64,000 bases of DNA from Peribacillus sp. FSL E2-0218 (lineage in GTDB: Bacteria; Bacillota; Bacilli; Bacillales; DSM-1321). Below, piece by piece: positions 1 to 8,277 of the stretch; position 1 is the first letter of the stretch; each line of letters begins with the position of its first letter. Made by a program: the position numbers and the translations under genes. Below the pieces are notes generated by a model. It was not told where the DNA came from. It worked only from the letters and a program-made list of their open reading frames with translations, and did not search any database. The DNA lies in contig NZ_CP150304.1 of NCBI RefSeq assembly GCF_037992945.1, forward strand, positions 1,615,501 to 1,679,500. The letters are read 5' to 3'.

Positions 1-392
1 TCCTCAAGACCGTTGCTGAGTTCGCTGAAAAGAAAATTTTTGTGATCGTCGGCTGCGGCGGGGACCGAGACAAGACAAAGCGCCCGATCATGGCAGAGAT
101 TGCCTGCAACTTGGCGACAGATCCCATTTTCACCTCCGATAATCCACGCAGTGAGGATGCGGCCCAGATTTTGCGGGATATGGAAGCTGGAGTGGCAGGT
201 AAAGAATATTTGGTAATCGAAGACCGGAGGCAGGCAATAATCCATGCCGTTTCCAAGGCTGAAGAGGGCGACGTTATTTTAATAGCGGGCAAAGGTCATG
301 AAACCTATCAATTGGTCGGTTACGAAGTGCTGCACTTTGATGACCGTGAAGAAGCGGAAAAGGCGATTCGAAGCCGTTTCGGTACAGTTTGA
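1..392 (+). CDS. murE: UDP-N-acetylmuramoyl-L-alanyl-D-glutamate--2,6-diaminopimelate ligase, C-terminal part (partial)
   Basis: Only the 3' end of the gene is in the window; the first complete codon is at base 3. MurE is the cytoplasmic Mur ligase that adds the third residue to the UDP-MurNAc peptide using ATP. The visible part is the C-terminal ligase domain, with GCGGDRDKTKRP and the signature SDNPR. In this family the DNPR form marks enzymes that take meso-diaminopimelate, while lysine-type enzymes differ there. The next gene is mraY, as in the standard dcw order. Identification is firm because the motif and the neighbours agree; the N-terminal and ATP-binding domains cannot be inspected. 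Confidence 0.95.
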   Translation, partial: LKTVAEFAEKKIFVIVGCGGDRDKTKRPIMAEIACNLATDPIFTSDNPRSEDAAQILRDMEAGVAGKEYLVIEDRRQAIIHAVSKAEEGDVILIAGKGHETYQLVGYEVLHFDDREEAEKAIRSRFGTV

Positions 393-482
393 ACCGACGG
401 TGAATGGGCCGGGTTTACTATCAGGAAAAGACAACAAGCAGAATTTTATATTTGAATTGTGTTAGGAATGAGGGAGTAAGGA

Positions 483-1460
483 ATGTTGGAACAAGTAATT
501 TTTTATACGATTTTGGTGGCGTTTTTAGTAACTGTACTTCTTTCGCCCATTTTCATCCCGTTTTTGAGAAGGCTGAAATTCGGGCAAAGCATCAGGGAAG
601 AAGGCCCGCAATCGCACTTGAAGAAAACGGGAACGCCTACCATGGGCGGTTTGGTGATATTATTATCGGTTACCATCGCCACGCTGGTGATGACTTTTAA
701 ATTTTCGGTACCTTCCACCGAAACCTATTTATTATTATTCGTTACTTTAGGGTTTGGATTGCTTGGTTTCCTGGATGATTTCATCAAGGTGGTCATGAAG
801 CGGAACCTTGGCTTGACATCCAAGCAAAAACTGATTGGACAAATCGTGATTTCGGTCATCTTTTATTTCGTCTTCAAGCAGACAGATCGTTTCAATCCGG
901 AATTGTCGATCCCGGGCACTGACTTTTCCGTCGACTTTGGCTGGTTTTATCTATTTATCGTGATTTTCTGGTTGGTCGGATTTTCGAATGCCGTCAATTT
1001 GACGGATGGACTTGACGGACTTGTCTCAGGAACTTCAGCCATTGCCTTTGGCGCTTTTGCGATTTTGGCATGGAGTCAGTCACAATACGACATTTCTATA
1101 TTTTCGGTGGCAGTCGTAGGGTCTGTTCTTGGATTTTTGGTATTCAATGCCCACCCTGCTAAGGTATTCATGGGTGATACAGGGTCCTTGGCCCTGGGAG
1201 GAGCCATCGCAACGATAGCCTTACTGACGAAGCTTGAAATACTGTTAGTAATCATTGGCGGAGTTTTTGTCATAGAGACACTCTCTGTCATCCTGCAAGT
1301 AGGATCTTTTAAAACGACTGGTAAACGTATTTTTAAAATGAGTCCGCTCCACCACCATTATGAACTATCTGGGTGGTCCGAATGGCGCGTCGTCGTGACT
1401 TTCTGGACAGTAGGCTTGCTGTGTGCGGTACTCGGAATCTATTTAGAGGTGTGGATATAA
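483..1460 (+). CDS. mraY: Phospho-N-acetylmuramoyl-pentapeptide transferase
   Basis: MraY moves phospho-MurNAc-pentapeptide from UDP onto undecaprenyl phosphate, giving lipid I on the inner face of the membrane. The 325-residue product has the family length (B. subtilis about 324) and is almost wholly hydrophobic with repeated membrane segments. Family motifs are present: the Asp pair at 98-99 in FLDDF, NLTDGLDGL at 172-180, GDTGS at 231-235, and the histidine cluster LHHHYE near 289-294. The ATG follows an AGGGAG-type ribosome site. The stop codon abuts the murD start with no gap, so translation of the two is probably coupled. Confidence 0.97.
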   Translation: MLEQVIFYTILVAFLVTVLLSPIFIPFLRRLKFGQSIREEGPQSHLKKTGTPTMGGLVILLSVTIATLVMTFKFSVPSTETYLLLFVTLGFGLLGFLDDFIKVVMKRNLGLTSKQKLIGQIVISVIFYFVFKQTDRFNPELSIPGTDFSVDFGWFYLFIVIFWLVGFSNAVNLTDGLDGLVSGTSAIAFGAFAILAWSQSQYDISIFSVAVVGSVLGFLVFNAHPAKVFMGDTGSLALGGAIATIALLTKLEILLVIIGGVFVIETLSVILQVGSFKTTGKRIFKMSPLHHHYELSGWSEWRVVVTFWTVGLLCAVLGIYLEVWI

Positions 1461-2813
1461 TTGAAAGAGACGGCAAGGTATTCAGAAAAAAAAGTATTGG
1501 TATTGGGCTTGGCAAAGAGCGGAGTGATGGCAGCATCGCTTCTACATAAATTAGGGGCTTTCGTGACGGTGAATGACATGAAGCCATTATCGGAAAACCC
1601 TGAGGCTCAAGGACTGCTGGAACAGGGAATCAAGGTCATCTGCGGCAGCCATCCGATTGAACTGCTTGATGAAGGCTTTGAATTGATCGTGAAAAATCCC
1701 GGGATACCCTATCGAAATCCGATTATAAAAGGGGCGTTGGAAAAAGGGATACCGGTAATTACGGAAGTGGAGCTTGCCTATCAAATCAGTGAGGCTCCTT
1801 TCATAGGAATTACGGGTACGAACGGGAAGACGACTACGACAACATTGATATTCGAAATGTTGAAGGCCGGTGAAAAGTCACCCCTCATCGCCGGGAATAT
1901 CGGGACAGTCGCATCAGGTGTGGCCGAAAAGGCGACAGCGGATGACTCGATCGTCATTGAATTATCATCTTTCCAGCTAATGGGAATAGAGGAGTTTCGT
2001 CCTGAGATTTCCATCTTGACGAATTTGTATGATGCGCACCTGGATTATCATAGCTCCAAACAAGAATATGCGGAAGCAAAAGCGGCGATTGCGAAAAATC
2101 AGCTAGCCTCCGATTTCTTGATTTATAATGCAGACCAGGATGCCGTTGTATCGATGGCGAAAAAGACCAAGGCTCAGCTCGTTCCCTTTTCGACCGAAGG
2201 GAAGAACGAGAATGGTGCCTATGTAGAAGATGGAGCCGTCTTCTTCCGTGGAGAAAAAATCATCGGCATTGCCGACATAGCCCTTCCTGGGAAACACAAT
2301 TTGGAAAATGTGCTCGCAGCCATTTCAGCGGCCAAATTGAAGGATGTTGCAAACGAAGCGATCCAGACAGTCCTGAAAACATTTTATGGCGTGGAGCATC
2401 GCCTGCAGTTCGTAGCTATGATCGAAAACCGTAAATTCTATAATGATTCGAAGGCGACGAACATCCTAGCAGCATCCAAAGCATTGACATCCTTTTCTGA
2501 ACCTGTCATCCTTTTGGCGGGCGGATTGGACCGCGGCAATGAATTCGATGAGTTAAAACCGGCCATGAAAAATGTCAAGGCCGTGATAACGTTTGGTGAA
2601 ACGGCAGAAAAGATTGAGCGGATAGCTAAAGAAATAGGAATAACGAATATAAAACGTGTCGATAATGTAGAAAAGGCCGTACCGGCTGCATTTGAATTAT
2701 CTAATGAAGGCGACTGTATTCTTCTCTCCCCGGCTTGTGCAAGCTGGGATCAATATAAAACTTTTGAGCAAAGAGGAGACATGTTTATGGAGGCCGTGCA
2801 TAAACTTAAGTAA
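1461..2813 (+). CDS. murD: UDP-N-acetylmuramoylalanine--D-glutamate ligase
   Basis: MurD adds D-glutamate to UDP-MurNAc-L-Ala in the cytoplasm, using ATP. The 450-residue product has an N-terminal Rossmann-like domain (KVLVLGLAKSG), the P-loop GTNGKTT at 119-125 in the central domain, and a C-terminal domain with LLSPACASWD typical of Mur ligases. The start is TTG directly after the mraY stop codon; no in-frame ATG nearby gives a better N-terminus. A strong intrinsic terminator lies about 50 bases downstream, so the upstream transcription unit probably ends here. Confidence 0.96.
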   Translation: MKETARYSEKKVLVLGLAKSGVMAASLLHKLGAFVTVNDMKPLSENPEAQGLLEQGIKVICGSHPIELLDEGFELIVKNPGIPYRNPIIKGALEKGIPVITEVELAYQISEAPFIGITGTNGKTTTTTLIFEMLKAGEKSPLIAGNIGTVASGVAEKATADDSIVIELSSFQLMGIEEFRPEISILTNLYDAHLDYHSSKQEYAEAKAAIAKNQLASDFLIYNADQDAVVSMAKKTKAQLVPFSTEGKNENGAYVEDGAVFFRGEKIIGIADIALPGKHNLENVLAAISAAKLKDVANEAIQTVLKTFYGVEHRLQFVAMIENRKFYNDSKATNILAASKALTSFSEPVILLAGGLDRGNEFDELKPAMKNVKAVITFGETAEKIERIAKEIGITNIKRVDNVEKAVPAAFELSNEGDCILLSPACASWDQYKTFEQRGDMFMEAVHKLK

Positions 2814-2860
2814 CAGCTTTCGCAGAAAGAAGTGAATCTGCTTCTACGTTGACACCTTGG

Positions 2861-2896
2861 AAAAAAGCGATAATGAGCCGTTATCGCTTTTTTTTT
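2861..2896 (+). terminator. Intrinsic terminator after murD
   Basis: A perfect 7-bp stem GCGATAA / TTATCGC (2867-2873 and 2881-2887) with a 7-nt loop is followed by nine T residues (2888-2896). It sits between murD and spoVE and inside the longest possible spoVE reading frame, which argues for the downstream spoVE start. Confidence 0.85.
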
Positions 2897-2956
2897 GGCT
2901 ATAGTGCAGCATTGATTTTTATATTCGTACAGGCTCGAAAAACTTCCTCGAGGTGG

Positions 2957-4063
2957 ATGTCCGTGCCATTTAAAAAATCGAATCCTGATCTCATTCTCAT
3001 TATCGTCACCTTAACTCTTCTGACCGTTGGTTTAATCATGGTTTACAGCGCAAGTGCCATTTGGGCAACATATAAATTTGATGATTCCTTTTATTTTGCA
3101 AAGCGACAGTTGCTGTTCGCCTGCGTCGGGGTCATCGCCATGTTTTTCATCATGAATGTGGATTACTGGACATGGAGGACCTGGGCCAAGATCTTGATCA
3201 TCATTTGTTTCATCATGCTGCTTGCAGTATTGGTGCCAGGAATAGGGATGGCAAGAAATGGTTCACGAAGCTGGATTGGCGTAGGGGCTTTTTCGGTCCA
3301 ACCCTCCGAGTTCATGAAGCTGGCGATGATCGCATTTTTAGCCAAGTTTTTATCCGAACGGCAAAAGCTCATCACCTCCTTTAAAAAAGGGATGCTTCCA
3401 TCCTTAGGGTTAGTGTTTTTGGCATTTGGCTTGATCATGTTACAGCCCGACCTTGGAACGGGAACGGTCATGGTGGGAACATGCATTGTCATGATTTTCA
3501 TTTCCGGAGCAAAAATCAGCCACTTTGTTGGCTTGGGGCTGATCGGCGTAGCCGGCTTCATCGGTTTGATTTTGTCAGCGCCCTACAGGATAAAAAGGAT
3601 CACATCTTTCTTGGATCCGTGGGAAGATCCTTTGGGAAGCGGCTTTCAAATGATTCAATCCTTTTATGCGATCGGTCCGGGTGGATTGTTCGGTCTTGGC
3701 CTCGGGCAAAGCCGGCAGAAATTTTTCTATTTACCAGAGCCGCAGACCGATTTCATTTTTGCGATCCTTTCCGAGGAGCTGGGATTCATCGGCGGCTCTC
3801 TCGTCATTCTGTTATTTGCGCTTATGCTTTGGAGAGGGATTAGGATAGCGCTTGGGGCACCTGATTTATACGGCAGCCTTGTAGCGGTGGGGATCATTGC
3901 CATGGTCGCCATCCAGGTGATGATCAATATCGGGGTCGTGACGGGCTTGATGCCAGTTACCGGCATCACCCTGCCCCTGTTAAGCTACGGTGGTTCATCG
4001 CTTACACTCATGTTGATGGCGATTGGGGTACTATTGAACATTAGCCGCTACTCAAGGTTTTAA
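2957..4063 (+). CDS. spoVE: SEDS-family glycosyltransferase, SpoVE (FtsW/RodA/SpoVE)
   Basis: SEDS proteins polymerise lipid II glycan strands; SpoVE makes spore cortex peptidoglycan and works with a class B penicillin-binding protein. The 368-residue product matches SpoVE length (366 in B. subtilis) and is a multi-pass membrane protein. Visible family motifs include GSRSWIGVG, QPSEFMKLA, QPDLGTG, LGLGQSRQKFFYLPEPQTDF and LLSYGGSS. The reading frame is open from 2849, but the ATG at 2957, preceded by GAGGTGG, matches the SpoVE N-terminus, whereas the longer form would read through a terminator hairpin. SpoVE rather than FtsW is inferred from the dcw position. Its own promoter must lie after 2896, but I could not identify one with confidence. 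Confidence 0.93.
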   Translation: MSVPFKKSNPDLILIIVTLTLLTVGLIMVYSASAIWATYKFDDSFYFAKRQLLFACVGVIAMFFIMNVDYWTWRTWAKILIIICFIMLLAVLVPGIGMARNGSRSWIGVGAFSVQPSEFMKLAMIAFLAKFLSERQKLITSFKKGMLPSLGLVFLAFGLIMLQPDLGTGTVMVGTCIVMIFISGAKISHFVGLGLIGVAGFIGLILSAPYRIKRITSFLDPWEDPLGSGFQMIQSFYAIGPGGLFGLGLGQSRQKFFYLPEPQTDFIFAILSEELGFIGGSLVILLFALMLWRGIRIALGAPDLYGSLVAVGIIAMVAIQVMINIGVVTGLMPVTGITLPLLSYGGSSLTLMLMAIGVLLNISRYSRF

Positions 4064-4074
4064 GAGAATTTCAC

Positions 4075-4114
4075 AAAAAAGGGAGGCCCTGTCACACGCG
4101 GGGCTTCCCTTTTT
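4075..4114 (+). terminator. Intrinsic terminator after spoVE
   Basis: A 9-bp stem (4081-4089 GGGAGGCCC with 4101-4109 GGGCTTCCC, one G-T pair), an 11-nt loop and five T residues lie 12 bases after the spoVE stop. In B. subtilis murG would follow here directly; in this window transcription appears to stop. Confidence 0.85.
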
Positions 4115-4412
4115 AGGTTGAAAGCCTTTGCAGGAAATGAAGGGTGAAGGAACCTTGGCTTAAATTAGAAATAAATGAAATGCCAATAAAATATTACCAT
4201 GTATGAATGTTTGCGAATCCACAATAAATATTGGCAATACAGCTTTGTTTAGACTATAGTATAAGAGGGTCAGGCCGCATAGGCGCTTGCTTCTGTTCAT
4301 TTTATATGCTTTTACATGCAAGATGTCATCATTCTCGGAAAAAACAGTGACCTCATGAAAGAGGAAATGAAAATCATGATTTGGAATTATGGGAACAACA
4401 AGGAGGTTTATC
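4115..4412. other. Intergenic stretch where murG would be expected
   Basis: This is about 300 bases without a credible gene on either strand. No MurG-like segment is visible, such as a GGSLG-type N-terminus or a C-terminal nucleotide-sugar motif. The only functional sequence I can support is the murB promoter at 4231-4260 and the murB ribosome site. Confidence 0.7.
4231..4260 (+). promoter_or_regulatory. Sigma-A type promoter for murB
   Basis: TTGGCA (4231-4236), an 18-nt spacer and TATAGT (4255-4260) fit the vegetative consensus. It lies between a terminator and murB, so murB probably starts a new transcription unit with a leader of about 145 nt. Confidence 0.6.
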
Positions 4413-5321
4413 ATGGATAAAGTGATAAAGCAATTAACTGAAATGAAAATCGGCAAGGTTCTTGAACAAGAACCGCTTGCGAATCATACAACTATGAAAA
4501 TAGGAGGGCCCGCTGATTTATTCATCGTGCCATCTTCCGTTGAAAATATAGAAAAAACGATGCAGATCATCAAAGAGCATGCCATACCGTGGCGGGCTAT
4601 TGGCAGGGGCTCCAACCTTCTTGTAAGTGATGGGGGAATTGAGGGTGCCGTGCTTAAATTGGGCAGAGGCCTTGATCATATCGAGATGAATGGAACGGAA
4701 ATCAAAGCTGGAGCTGGTGTTTCACTTGTCAGCTTGTCTGTTCAGATCAGTAAAAAAGGCTATGCAGGATTGGAATTTGCCAGTGGGATACCAGGTTCCG
4801 TCGGCGGAGCTGTCTATATGAATGCCGGTGCACACGGTTCCGATATGAGTGAGATTCTCAAGGAAGCGCATGTTCTGTTTGAGGATGGTTCTTTAGCTTG
4901 GCTTTCGAAGGAGGAAATGGAGTTTTCTTATCGAACTTCCGTACTTCAAAAGAAAAGACCTGGTATCGTGTTGGAAGCCGTGTTCCAATTGACCGAGGGA
5001 GATAAAACCGAAATCGTTGCAAGAATGCAGGATAACAAAAATTACCGCAAGGATACGCAGCCGTATAACCTGCCATGTGCAGGCAGCATATTCCGGAATC
5101 CACTACCGCATCATGCCGGTAAATTAGTGGAAAATGCCGGTCTGAAGGGACACTCGATTGGCGGAGCGCAAATTTCCCCAATGCACGGTAACTTTATCGT
5201 CAACACGGGTAATGGGAGTGCAGCGGATGTTCAGGCCTTGATACAGCATGTGAAAGATACTGTATATGATAAATTTGAAGTTGAAATGGAAACAGAAGTC
5301 GAAATTATCGGCCGTAAATAA
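4413..5321 (+). CDS. murB: UDP-N-acetylenolpyruvoylglucosamine reductase
   Basis: MurB is the cytoplasmic FAD enzyme that reduces UDP-GlcNAc-enolpyruvate to UDP-MurNAc with NADPH. The 302-residue product has the type II (Bacillus) MurB layout: FAD-binding GRGSNLL at 64-70, GIPGSVGGAVYMNAGAHG at about 125-142, SYRTS at 172-176, and GSIFRNP at 224-230, which holds the catalytic serine. The C-terminal TEVEIIG holds the conserved glutamate. The start is the ATG at 4413 because AAGGAGG ends six bases upstream; an upstream ATG at 4389 would place that ribosome site inside the gene. Directly upstream is a promoter instead of murG. Confidence 0.96.
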   Translation: MDKVIKQLTEMKIGKVLEQEPLANHTTMKIGGPADLFIVPSSVENIEKTMQIIKEHAIPWRAIGRGSNLLVSDGGIEGAVLKLGRGLDHIEMNGTEIKAGAGVSLVSLSVQISKKGYAGLEFASGIPGSVGGAVYMNAGAHGSDMSEILKEAHVLFEDGSLAWLSKEEMEFSYRTSVLQKKRPGIVLEAVFQLTEGDKTEIVARMQDNKNYRKDTQPYNLPCAGSIFRNPLPHHAGKLVENAGLKGHSIGGAQISPMHGNFIVNTGNGSAADVQALIQHVKDTVYDKFEVEMETEVEIIGRK

Positions 5322-5346
5322 TAGGATGCAATATATCCAAATTTTG

Positions 5347-5355
5347 TGTTATAAT
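5347..5355 (+). promoter_or_regulatory. Extended -10 promoter candidate for divIB
   Basis: TGT followed by a perfect TATAAT (5350-5355) forms an extended -10 element; no convincing -35 is seen. It lies between the murB stop and the divIB start and would allow separate expression of divIB, ylxW, ylxX and sbp. Confidence 0.45.
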
Positions 5356-5452
5356 GTGTTACCTTTTAAAGTTTCATATAAACGGACTTAGAGTGTGTCG
5401 TGATTTCGTATTGTATAAAAACCATCCATTTTTTCAGGAAGAGGTGAAAGGG

Positions 5453-6235
5453 ATGGAAAAGGGGAAAATCGTTTCCATTGAGGACCGCATCCCGAAATTA
5501 AAACAATTAAGAAAAAGCAAAGCAAACAAACGGCTGGTTCTGTTGCTTTCCCTTTTCTTCATTCTGGTTGCATGCGTACTATACTTCTTATCCCCGCTAA
5601 GCTATGTGAAAACCGTTCAGGTGGAAGGGAATCGATATACCACTTCCAAGCAAATCATTGAATTGAGCAAGGTGAAGAAAGATCGAAGCATTTGGAAGGT
5701 CGATACAGGGAAAGCGGCAGCCAATATTAAAAAAAACCAGGAAATAAAAAGTGCCAAGGTAACACCTGTATTTCCTAATTCGATTAAAATTACGGTATCC
5801 GAGCATAACAAGATGGCATACCTGTCCAATAATGGGAAGTATGCCCCCATTTTGGAGAACGGGACCGTCCTGGAGGAGTTAGCGACAGGGGAAATTCCAG
5901 TATATGCCCCGGTTTTAATTGGTTTCAAAGAGGGTAAAGCATTAAAGTTGCTCTTAGAAGAGCTGGATAAGCTTCCTGTCGAAATTCAAAATGCCATTTC
6001 GGAAATCCATTATGCTCCAACCAAAACCGACGCCTACCATATCGTCATGTTCATGAACGATGGGTTCGAAGTGAACGCGACAAGCCGGACGTTATTCGAG
6101 AAAATGATCCACTACCCATCAATCGTCAGTCAGTTGGATCCAAAGGTAAAGGGAGTCATCGATCTGGAAGTGGGTTCTTATTTTAAAGCGTATAAAAATG
6201 CGGAACAAAAGGAAGACACGAATGAGCAAAATTGA
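5453..6235 (+). CDS. divIB: Cell division protein DivIB (FtsQ family)
   Basis: DivIB/FtsQ is a bitopic divisome protein that bridges cytoplasmic and extracellular division proteins with DivIC and FtsL. The 260-residue product has a basic cytoplasmic N-terminus, one membrane segment at about residues 27-45 (LVLLLSLFFILVACVLYFL), and then an outside region starting with the POTRA domain (VKTVQVEGNRYTTSKQIIEL). The frame is open from 5354, but ATG 5453 has GAGGTGAAAGGG upstream and gives the usual N-terminus (MEKGKIVSIEDRIPKLKQLR resembles B. subtilis). It overlaps ylxW by 14 bases. Confidence 0.94.
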   Translation: MEKGKIVSIEDRIPKLKQLRKSKANKRLVLLLSLFFILVACVLYFLSPLSYVKTVQVEGNRYTTSKQIIELSKVKKDRSIWKVDTGKAAANIKKNQEIKSAKVTPVFPNSIKITVSEHNKMAYLSNNGKYAPILENGTVLEELATGEIPVYAPVLIGFKEGKALKLLLEELDKLPVEIQNAISEIHYAPTKTDAYHIVMFMNDGFEVNATSRTLFEKMIHYPSIVSQLDPKVKGVIDLEVGSYFKAYKNAEQKEDTNEQN

Positions 6236-6914
6236 TGGCAAACGGGTGGTGCTATCCCTCGTTTGCCTGGTGCTCGGATTTATGATTGCCTTCTCTTACA
6301 ATCTGGCTAAGGATAATCGGGGAGTAAGTGAGGACAAGGCATGGAATCAAGAATATGAGCTTAGGCAGCAACTGATTGAACAAGAGACCAAGAACCGGGA
6401 ATTTCAGAAGGAACTGCTTCAAAAGCAGGAAACCGTATCCAGGATAGAAAAAGATCTGGCCCAGGAAAAGCAGCAGTTTTTCAATTTGGCCAAAGATACG
6501 GAGAAATACCGGATGTTTCTCGGGAAAGTGAAGGTGACAGGTTCAGGCCTTCAGGTAACCCTTGACGATGGTGCGAATGTGGATCCGGCAGCCAATGTCA
6601 ATAACTACTTGGTTCATGAACAGCATGTCTTCAAGGTTGTAAATGAATTATACATATCAGGTGCAGAGGCTGTTGCGATCAACGGTCAGAGATTGAACCA
6701 TGATTCCTATATAATCTGTAATGGACCAGTCATCACAGTCGATGGACACCAGCATCCGGCTCCATTCATCATTACTGCAATCGGGGATCCGGATGTCCTG
6801 GGGGCTTCCCTCGACCTTCCTGGAGGCATAAAGGAACAGCTGGTTGACGAAAATATCATCTTTACTATGGAAAAGAAAAAGAATATCATGTTTGACCCCA
6901 TTATTGGAGGGTGA
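6222..6914 (+). CDS. ylxW: DUF881 family protein YlxW
   Basis: The 230-residue protein has an N-terminal membrane anchor (VVLSLVCLVLGFMIAFSY), a coiled-coil region rich in E, K and Q (about 40-95) and a C-terminal DUF881 domain with VNELYISGAEAVAINGQRL and NGPVITVDG. Its molecular function is unknown to me; the gene sits in the division cluster of most Bacillus genomes. The ATG at 6222, with AAGGAAG upstream and within the divIB end, is preferred to the one at 6198, which has no ribosome site. It precedes a paralogue, ylxX. Confidence 0.88.
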   Translation: MSKIDGKRVVLSLVCLVLGFMIAFSYNLAKDNRGVSEDKAWNQEYELRQQLIEQETKNREFQKELLQKQETVSRIEKDLAQEKQQFFNLAKDTEKYRMFLGKVKVTGSGLQVTLDDGANVDPAANVNNYLVHEQHVFKVVNELYISGAEAVAINGQRLNHDSYIICNGPVITVDGHQHPAPFIITAIGDPDVLGASLDLPGGIKEQLVDENIIFTMEKKKNIMFDPIIGG

Positions 6915-6956
6915 TCAGTTTCCTGGATTCGATGAAAGATTGGTGAGAGACTGGAA

Positions 6957-7667
6957 ATGAAAAAAAAGCTTTCTTTTAGTTTGCTTACTTTGATTGCGGG
7001 CTTCATGCTCGCCATCCAATTCAATTTGGTGAATCAACCTGTCGTTTCCGATACAAGGGATATGTGGGAGCTGAAAAATGATTTATTGAAAGAACAGCAA
7101 GCACAAGTGGAATTGATAGATGGCATCAGTAAGCTCGAAGGGAAAGTAGCATCCTATGAAACCGAGAGAAATGAAAGCAAGGAAGAATTGCTGCGAAAGA
7201 CCCTGACTGAATTAAAGACTGAAGCTGGTTTGACCGAAATAAAGGGTAAAGGTGTAATCGTGTCCATTCAACCGATTAAGGAAGGGATTTTACTTGGCAA
7301 GCGGATCGAGTATATTTCCCCGGTATTGTTAATCAGGCTCCTTAATGAAATGCATAGGTATGGGGCGGACGACATTTCCATAGCTGGTCAAAGGTACATA
7401 ACGACATCGGTCATTCGTGATATAAATGGACAGCCGAAAATGGACGGATATCCGTTAACCGATTACCCGGTCGAACTGCTGGTAATGACGGATGATCCAA
7501 AGAAATTAAAGCAGCGTATTGAAGGCTCGGAACTAATGGATGATTTTTTCATCGATAACTTCGAATTGCAAATAAAGGTGCCTTCTCGTGAATTGACATT
7601 GCCTGCCTACCAAAATGATGTAAAAGTGGAACACATGATGCCCATCATGGATGGGGGGGATTCGTAA
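6957..7667 (+). CDS. ylxX: DUF881 family protein YlxX
   Basis: A 236-residue paralogue of the preceding gene: N-terminal membrane segment (LSFSLLTLIAGFMLAIQF), a coiled-coil stretch at about residues 33-90, then the DUF881 fold with LLNEMHRYGADDISIAGQR. YlxX and YlxW look like an old tandem duplication. Function is not established; the location suggests an envelope or division role. The stop codon overlaps the sbp start by one base (TAATG), so the two are probably co-translated. Confidence 0.88.
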   Translation: MKKKLSFSLLTLIAGFMLAIQFNLVNQPVVSDTRDMWELKNDLLKEQQAQVELIDGISKLEGKVASYETERNESKEELLRKTLTELKTEAGLTEIKGKGVIVSIQPIKEGILLGKRIEYISPVLLIRLLNEMHRYGADDISIAGQRYITTSVIRDINGQPKMDGYPLTDYPVELLVMTDDPKKLKQRIEGSELMDDFFIDNFELQIKVPSRELTLPAYQNDVKVEHMMPIMDGGDS

Positions 7668-8032
7668 TGTGGCTTCCAGTTTTTGGTCTCCTGATTGGGG
7701 TCACCCTCGGCTTTTTGGTCGATTTGGATATTCCCCATGAATATTCAAATTACCTTTCCATTGCCGTGCTCGCGGCTTTTGATACCTTATTTGGAGGCAT
7801 CAGGGCCCATTTGCAAGGTCTTTATGATGAAGTCGTATTCGTAACCGGATTCTTCTTTAATATAATTCTTGCCGCAGGTTTGGCTTTTCTAGGTGTACAT
7901 CTTGGTGTAGACTTATATTTAGCCGCTATCTTCGTATTCGGCGTAAGACTGTTTCAGAATATCGCCATGATCAGAAGAATACTGATTGAAAAATGGTCCG
8001 ATTCCCGTAAAAAGCAGAAAAAAAATCTATAA
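7667..8032 (+). CDS. sbp: Small basic protein Sbp
   Basis: A 121-residue membrane protein of the small-basic-protein family found upstream of ftsA in Bacillus. The length equals the B. subtilis protein. It has three or so hydrophobic segments, a conserved centre (YSNYLSIAVLAAFDTLFGGI, RAHLQGLYDE) and a basic tail (RKKQKKNL). Its biochemical role is unknown. The start overlaps the ylxX stop. Confidence 0.9.
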   Translation: MWLPVFGLLIGVTLGFLVDLDIPHEYSNYLSIAVLAAFDTLFGGIRAHLQGLYDEVVFVTGFFFNIILAAGLAFLGVHLGVDLYLAAIFVFGVRLFQNIAMIRRILIEKWSDSRKKQKKNL

Positions 8033-8036
8033 TTTT

Positions 8037-8066
8037 AAAGGGAATCACATCTTAAATGACGAATAG
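8037..8066 (+). promoter_or_regulatory. Sigma-H-like promoter upstream of ftsAZ
   Basis: AAAGGGAAT (8037-8045), a 12-nt spacer and GACGAATAG (8058-8066) resemble the sigma-H consensus (RNAGGAWWW and RNNGAATWW) with one mismatch in each half. B. subtilis ftsAZ is known to have a sigma-H promoter that raises FtsZ at sporulation onset, so the position fits. Confidence 0.5.
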
Positions 8067-8176
8067 TTTATGCAGTATCCAGTTTAGCAGATTTCTCCAT
8101 TATGACGAGAAGCGAACAATGTGCAGCTTAAAGTGAGAAATCTACGAAATGTACCGCTTATTATGACATTCACGAG

Positions 8177-8206
8177 TTGGTGAAATCAGTTCAGTTATTC
8201 TATAAT
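8177..8206 (+). promoter_or_regulatory. Sigma-A type promoter for ftsAZ
   Basis: TTGGTG (8177-8182), an 18-nt spacer and a perfect TATAAT (8201-8206), about 70 bases before the ftsA start, fit a vegetative promoter. Confidence 0.55.
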
Positions 8207-8277
8207 GAATAGGTCTTTCGATATAAAAATGTTATTCTACTAAAACATGTATAAAACTGAAGGAGGTGCCATGGAGA

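Noticed and set aside
2897..2956. Sigma-E promoter for spoVE
   Set aside because: TATATT is present but no CATA-type -10 at the right spacing, so I do not call it.
4160..4456. 98-codon minus-strand frame in the spoVE-murB gap, considered as a replacement gene for murG
   Set aside because: No ribosome site or recognisable domain, and it overlaps the murB start and promoter on the opposite strand.
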